This document shows, one piece after another, positions 61,055 through 64,000 of a stretch of 64,000 nucleotides of DNA. A model generated the notes under the pieces. That model ran no database searches and was not told where the DNA came from. It saw nothing but the letters and a program-made list of their open reading frames with translations. The DNA comes from Chlorocebus sabaeus (lineage: Eukaryota > Chordata > Mammalia > Primates > Cercopithecidae), in NCBI RefSeq assembly GCF_047675955.1, contig NC_132915.1, positions 1,959,374-2,023,373 of the forward strand, given 5' to 3'. Position 1 is the first letter of the stretch. Each line of letters starts with the position of its first letter. The position numbers were made by a program, and so were the translations under genes.

Positions 61055-61469
61055 AAATTTTTCCTTTTTAATTTAAGTTATTTGTGTTTACTTTCTGTAA
61101 CTTGCAACCAGAAGCATCCTGACAAAAAGAAGGTATGGCAAAGACAAAGATATTTTCCAGAGATAATTAGGTGTATAATGACTATTCATCTCATCATATT
61201 CTACGCTAAGGGTTTTAAAAGCATCTCAGTCACTGTGCGACAGTCATCAATATTAAAATACATTTAAACTGAACAGTATAAAGAACATACAGCGGCACAC
61301 TCATTCACTCTGGAATTCTGCATCAAATGCAGAAATTCCCACCGAGAATTGAGACTGGAGAAAGAGTGATAAGATGAAGACTTGACTTTTTTTCACTCTA
61401 TACACATCTAAAACAAAACAAGAATATTGCTTCTGTAAGTGAAACGGGTGATTAAGAAAGCTAAAAACA

Positions 61470-61779
61470 GGGTCGTGCACAGTGGCACATGTCTGTAATC
61501 CTAGCACTTTGGGAGGCCAAGGTGGGAGAAGTGCTTGAGGCCAGGAGTTCAAGTCTAGTACGGGCAACAAAGTGAAACCCCATCTCTACAAAAATAAAAA
61601 TAAAAAAATTAGCCAGGCATGGTGGTACGTACCTGTGATTCCAGCTACTTGGGAGGCTAAAGAAAGAGGATCATTTAAGCCCAGAAGTTCAAGGCTGCAG
61701 GGAGCCATGCAGTGAGCCATGCACATCACTGCACTTCAGCCTAGGTAACAGAGCGAGACTTGGTCTCTCTCTCTCTCTT
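61470..61779 (+). mobile_element. Alu (AluJ-like)
   Basis: Diverged + strand Alu that ends in a (CT)n run instead of a plain A tail. Confidence 0.9.
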
Positions 61780-62122
61780 TTCAATTTTAAGAAAGAAAAA
61801 TTAAAAACAGGCAGAGAAATTTTGGTCAGAGTACAAACCATAAGAGGATGAGTAAACTCTGGAGATCTAATGTGTATACTGTATGCCTGAAATCTGCTAG
61901 AGTATATCTCAGGTATTCTCATCCCACACCAAAAGACTAAATTATGTGAGGTGATGAATATGCTAATTAGCTTGATTAGGTAATCATTTCATGGTGTATA
62001 CATATATCAAAACATTACTTTGTACATCTTAAGTATATGTAAGTTTTATTTGTCAATTATTCCCCTCAATAAAGCTGGGGGGGGGGCGGAAAGAATTGAA
62101 AACATGATCCTTGAAGACTTAC

Positions 62123-62185
62123 TTCATAGTGTTCATATTCATCAAGGTTAAATGAGTTGAAATTAAGGAAGCCATACTGCATTGC
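62123..62185 (-). CDS. CDC14B: CDC14B coding exon, residues 189-209
   Basis: This 63-nt exon (21 codons, phase 0 at both ends) encodes AMQYGFLNFNSFNLDEYEHY plus Glu. It lies between a ttttag acceptor and a GTAAGT donor read on the - strand. It belongs to the end of the N-terminal, catalytically inactive DSP-like domain of the CDC14 fold and the start of the linker. No earlier CDC14B exon is recognisable between it and the right edge of the window. Confidence 0.94.
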
Positions 62186-64000
62186 CTAAAATCCAAAAGA
62201 AAGCTTTTAAGAACAAGGATGCAAGTAAGAAAACAGTTTCCTATCCAATTTCAGAATACTAAATATCAGGGGGCCCCCCAAGAAAGTATTGTCATAATCA
62301 GATTACTTTCCCTTGAACAGCTTTCAAAGGAAGTGGGAGGCATCTTCTAAATGCTTCTTTTATATGGAAATTAGTTATAACTATATATAATGAGTTTGTT
62401 GTGTTTTGTTTGGATTTTGTGAGATGTGCTTTTTTTACTTTCATTCGCCAATCACCCTATCCATGCACTGTTAAGTAATCATGCCCTGAAAGTAATCCTC
62501 TTCTCTTACCAGATCACCCCCACCCTTGGTTAAAAATTCAGAAGTTTAGGATTCAAATATAATACACAACCCAATGGTCTCTACATCAATAAGAAAGAGG
62601 AGAGAATCCATGGGCTAGTTTATCCCAAACAAAGCCCTCATACTTCATCCATATCTTCATTTTCAACTTCTGAACAGTCTTTAATCAATGTTCCCTAAAC
62701 TAAACACAGCTCTGACATCAACACTAAAATAAAAAATTTTGAGGAAAAAAGTTATTCTTTCCATAGGAATAAAACAAAACATTTTCTGTCCTATCCTATA
62801 GCCTCACTCTGTGTGACAGCACGCAGAGTATGCTAACCAAAATAAGCAGACTGTCTATTTTCTGAGACAAGGACAAACAGAGCTGGCGGTCTCTGAGAAA
62901 TGTCCTCCCAGCTTGCTGATCACTGAGACAAACAGGAGGGAAGCAAGAACTCTTGATCCACAAGGTATTCTTGGTTCAAAGAGGGGGCTTTTGTACACCC
63001 AGTTTTCAAAATGTAAACTACTGAAATACAAATGTAAAATAAGAAGGCTAGAATACCAACTAAAAGGGTCTTCATCTTATTTGGTTATTTTAACACTAAT
63101 CCCAAGACAAGTCAATCACAAAATTTATTTCCTTGACTTCAATATATTTCATGACTTTGGACTACAGCTATTCCTAATAGAATGAAACAATAAAAAAGTA
63201 GTTTATAAGGAATTCCTATTTTCCTTTGAATTTCACGAGGTGATCTTATTGGAAGTGGATCACACTGAAAACATAATTACATTGATGCATGTTTCTTCAT
63301 ATATGCAATATTCAAAGTCAGTCACAAATAAAAAATGTTTACACTGAAAATCAGAAGCTAGTGACCCTTAAATAAAACTAAATATAGTGGTTGGGTGCAG
63401 TGGTGCACACCTATAATCCTAGCACTCTGGGAGGCCAGGGTGAGTGGATCACTTGAGCTCAGGAGTTCGAGACCAGCCTAGGCAACATAGTGATACCTCG
63501 TCTCCACAAAAAAATACAAAAATTAGCCAAGCATCACAGAAAAAATAAAAATTTAATTTAAAAAACCCAAAATATAGTAGGAAAAGGGCAATCTTTGACC
63601 TATCATACCAGCTAATTGACTTCGGGTGCAACACCCAATTAAAAAAAAAAAAGCCACAACATAACGATAGAAGCTGCGATATGGTGTTATAATAATAGAT
63701 CATTTCCAAAGCCCTCAAAGCTTTGCTTTTCTCTTTTTAAAGGTGAGTGTACCTACCTGCACGAGCCCACCTGGCAGGGGCTGCAACTGCAACCAGAAGG
63801 TACCATTTACCCCTGTTGCCCTTTGGTCTCCAGATTTCCACTAGTGGCCCGTACCTGCCCACACTGAGGGCCCATGGAGCCGCCTCAGAGCCCATGGGAA
63901 CTACCCCAATCAGCTCCATACCCCAAAGGCACTGGATTCAAATCCAAACAAATTATGTTCCCATACCTCACTGATTGATACAGGAAAAAAAGTATACTAA
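62186..64000 (-). other. CDC14B: CDC14B intron, partial
   Basis: Intronic sequence upstream of the 62123-62185 exon. Apart from a partial Alu at 63389-63566 it looks unique and AT-rich, with a GC-richer patch at about 63750-63930. The next CDC14B exon is not in the window. Confidence 0.8.
63389..63566 (+). mobile_element. Partial Alu (left monomer and linker)
   Basis: + strand left monomer and linker, then A-rich sequence; the right monomer is missing. Aaatatagt(g/a)g occurs at both edges, a possible target duplication. Confidence 0.85.

Larger units (their letters stand above)
57589..62122 (-). other. CDC14B: CDC14B intron, 4.5 kb
   Basis: GT-AG intron with a truncated Alu (58138), an Alu monomer (58815) and three full-length Alus (60024, 60767 and 61470). 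57589-58137 and 58961-60023 look unique, with a short AT run near 59929. The parts around 60380-60766 and 61055-61130 resemble an old LTR-like repeat, family not assigned. Confidence 0.85.
23925..64000 (-). other. CDC14B: CDC14B gene, 3' part (eight coding exons, introns, 3' UTR)
   Basis: This is the 3' part of the gene for dual-specificity phosphatase CDC14B, on the - strand and entering from the right edge. Coding exons at 62123-62185, 57501-57588, 56975-57205, 46635-46773, 46309-46468, 45565-45662, 33409-33525 and 27552-27588 join with consistent phases into 310 residues and a stop. That equals residues 189-498 of the 498-residue human isoform. Exons for the N-terminal part lie beyond 64000. 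Confidence 0.95.

Noticed and set aside
1..64000. Functional RNA genes in the Alus (7SL-derived, pol III boxes)
   Set aside because: These are dispersed Alus with typical mutations. I saw no tRNA, snRNA or miRNA hairpin that I could support.

Overview
This is vertebrate nuclear DNA from a primate, most likely an Old World monkey (Cercopithecidae). About 45 Alu elements, antisense L1 fragments, and MIR, L2, MER and MaLR remnants surround split genes with GT-AG introns. Several young Alu copies carry sequence states that I associate with the cercopithecid AluYR lineage (GAGATCCGGCCAC in the right monomer; CTAGCCGGGCGAGG after the linker). The two genes are orthologues of human HABP4 and CDC14B, adjacent on human 9q22.32, with a few residues that seem to differ from the human proteins as I remember them. 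No bacterial, phage, CRISPR or novel defence-type system is present.

Layout: (1) 1-9699 is a repeat-rich HABP4 intron on the + strand, made largely of antisense L1 3' segments and Alus, with a 35-bp minisatellite. (2) 9700-14994 holds the last three HABP4 coding exons: the C-terminal acidic/helical part, the RGG/RG box exon, and the terminal exon ending EDFPALS. (3) About 15-23.9 kb is the HABP4 3' UTR and the gap between two converging genes. It contains a six-copy 46-bp minisatellite, a composite Alu and a CpG-rich block near 21.7-22.5 kb that no recognisable gene explains. (4) 23.9-64 kb is the 3' part of CDC14B on the - strand: eight coding exons (residues 189-498 of the 498-residue isoform), a long and mostly repeat-free 3' UTR, and introns full of Alus and one large old L1.

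The exons splice into continuous reading frames. CDC14B numbering counted back from its stop puts the general acid at Asp287 and the nucleophile at Cys314, as in the human enzyme. The 117-nt exon at 33409-33525 keeps frame if skipped, which explains the known 459- and 498-residue isoforms. The P-loop HCKAGLGRTG is split by a 10.2-kb intron.

The two genes have separate jobs: HABP4 is an RNA- and ribosome-associated RGG protein, and CDC14B is a dual-specificity phosphatase that reverses proline-directed CDK phosphorylation. They are neighbours arranged tail to tail. The more unusual items are repeat or structural: a trimeric young Alu, a 122-bp piece of CDC14B intron copied into another Alu, an Alu-tail GAA tract, an L1 segment with an internally deleted second copy, and the orphan CpG-rich block.
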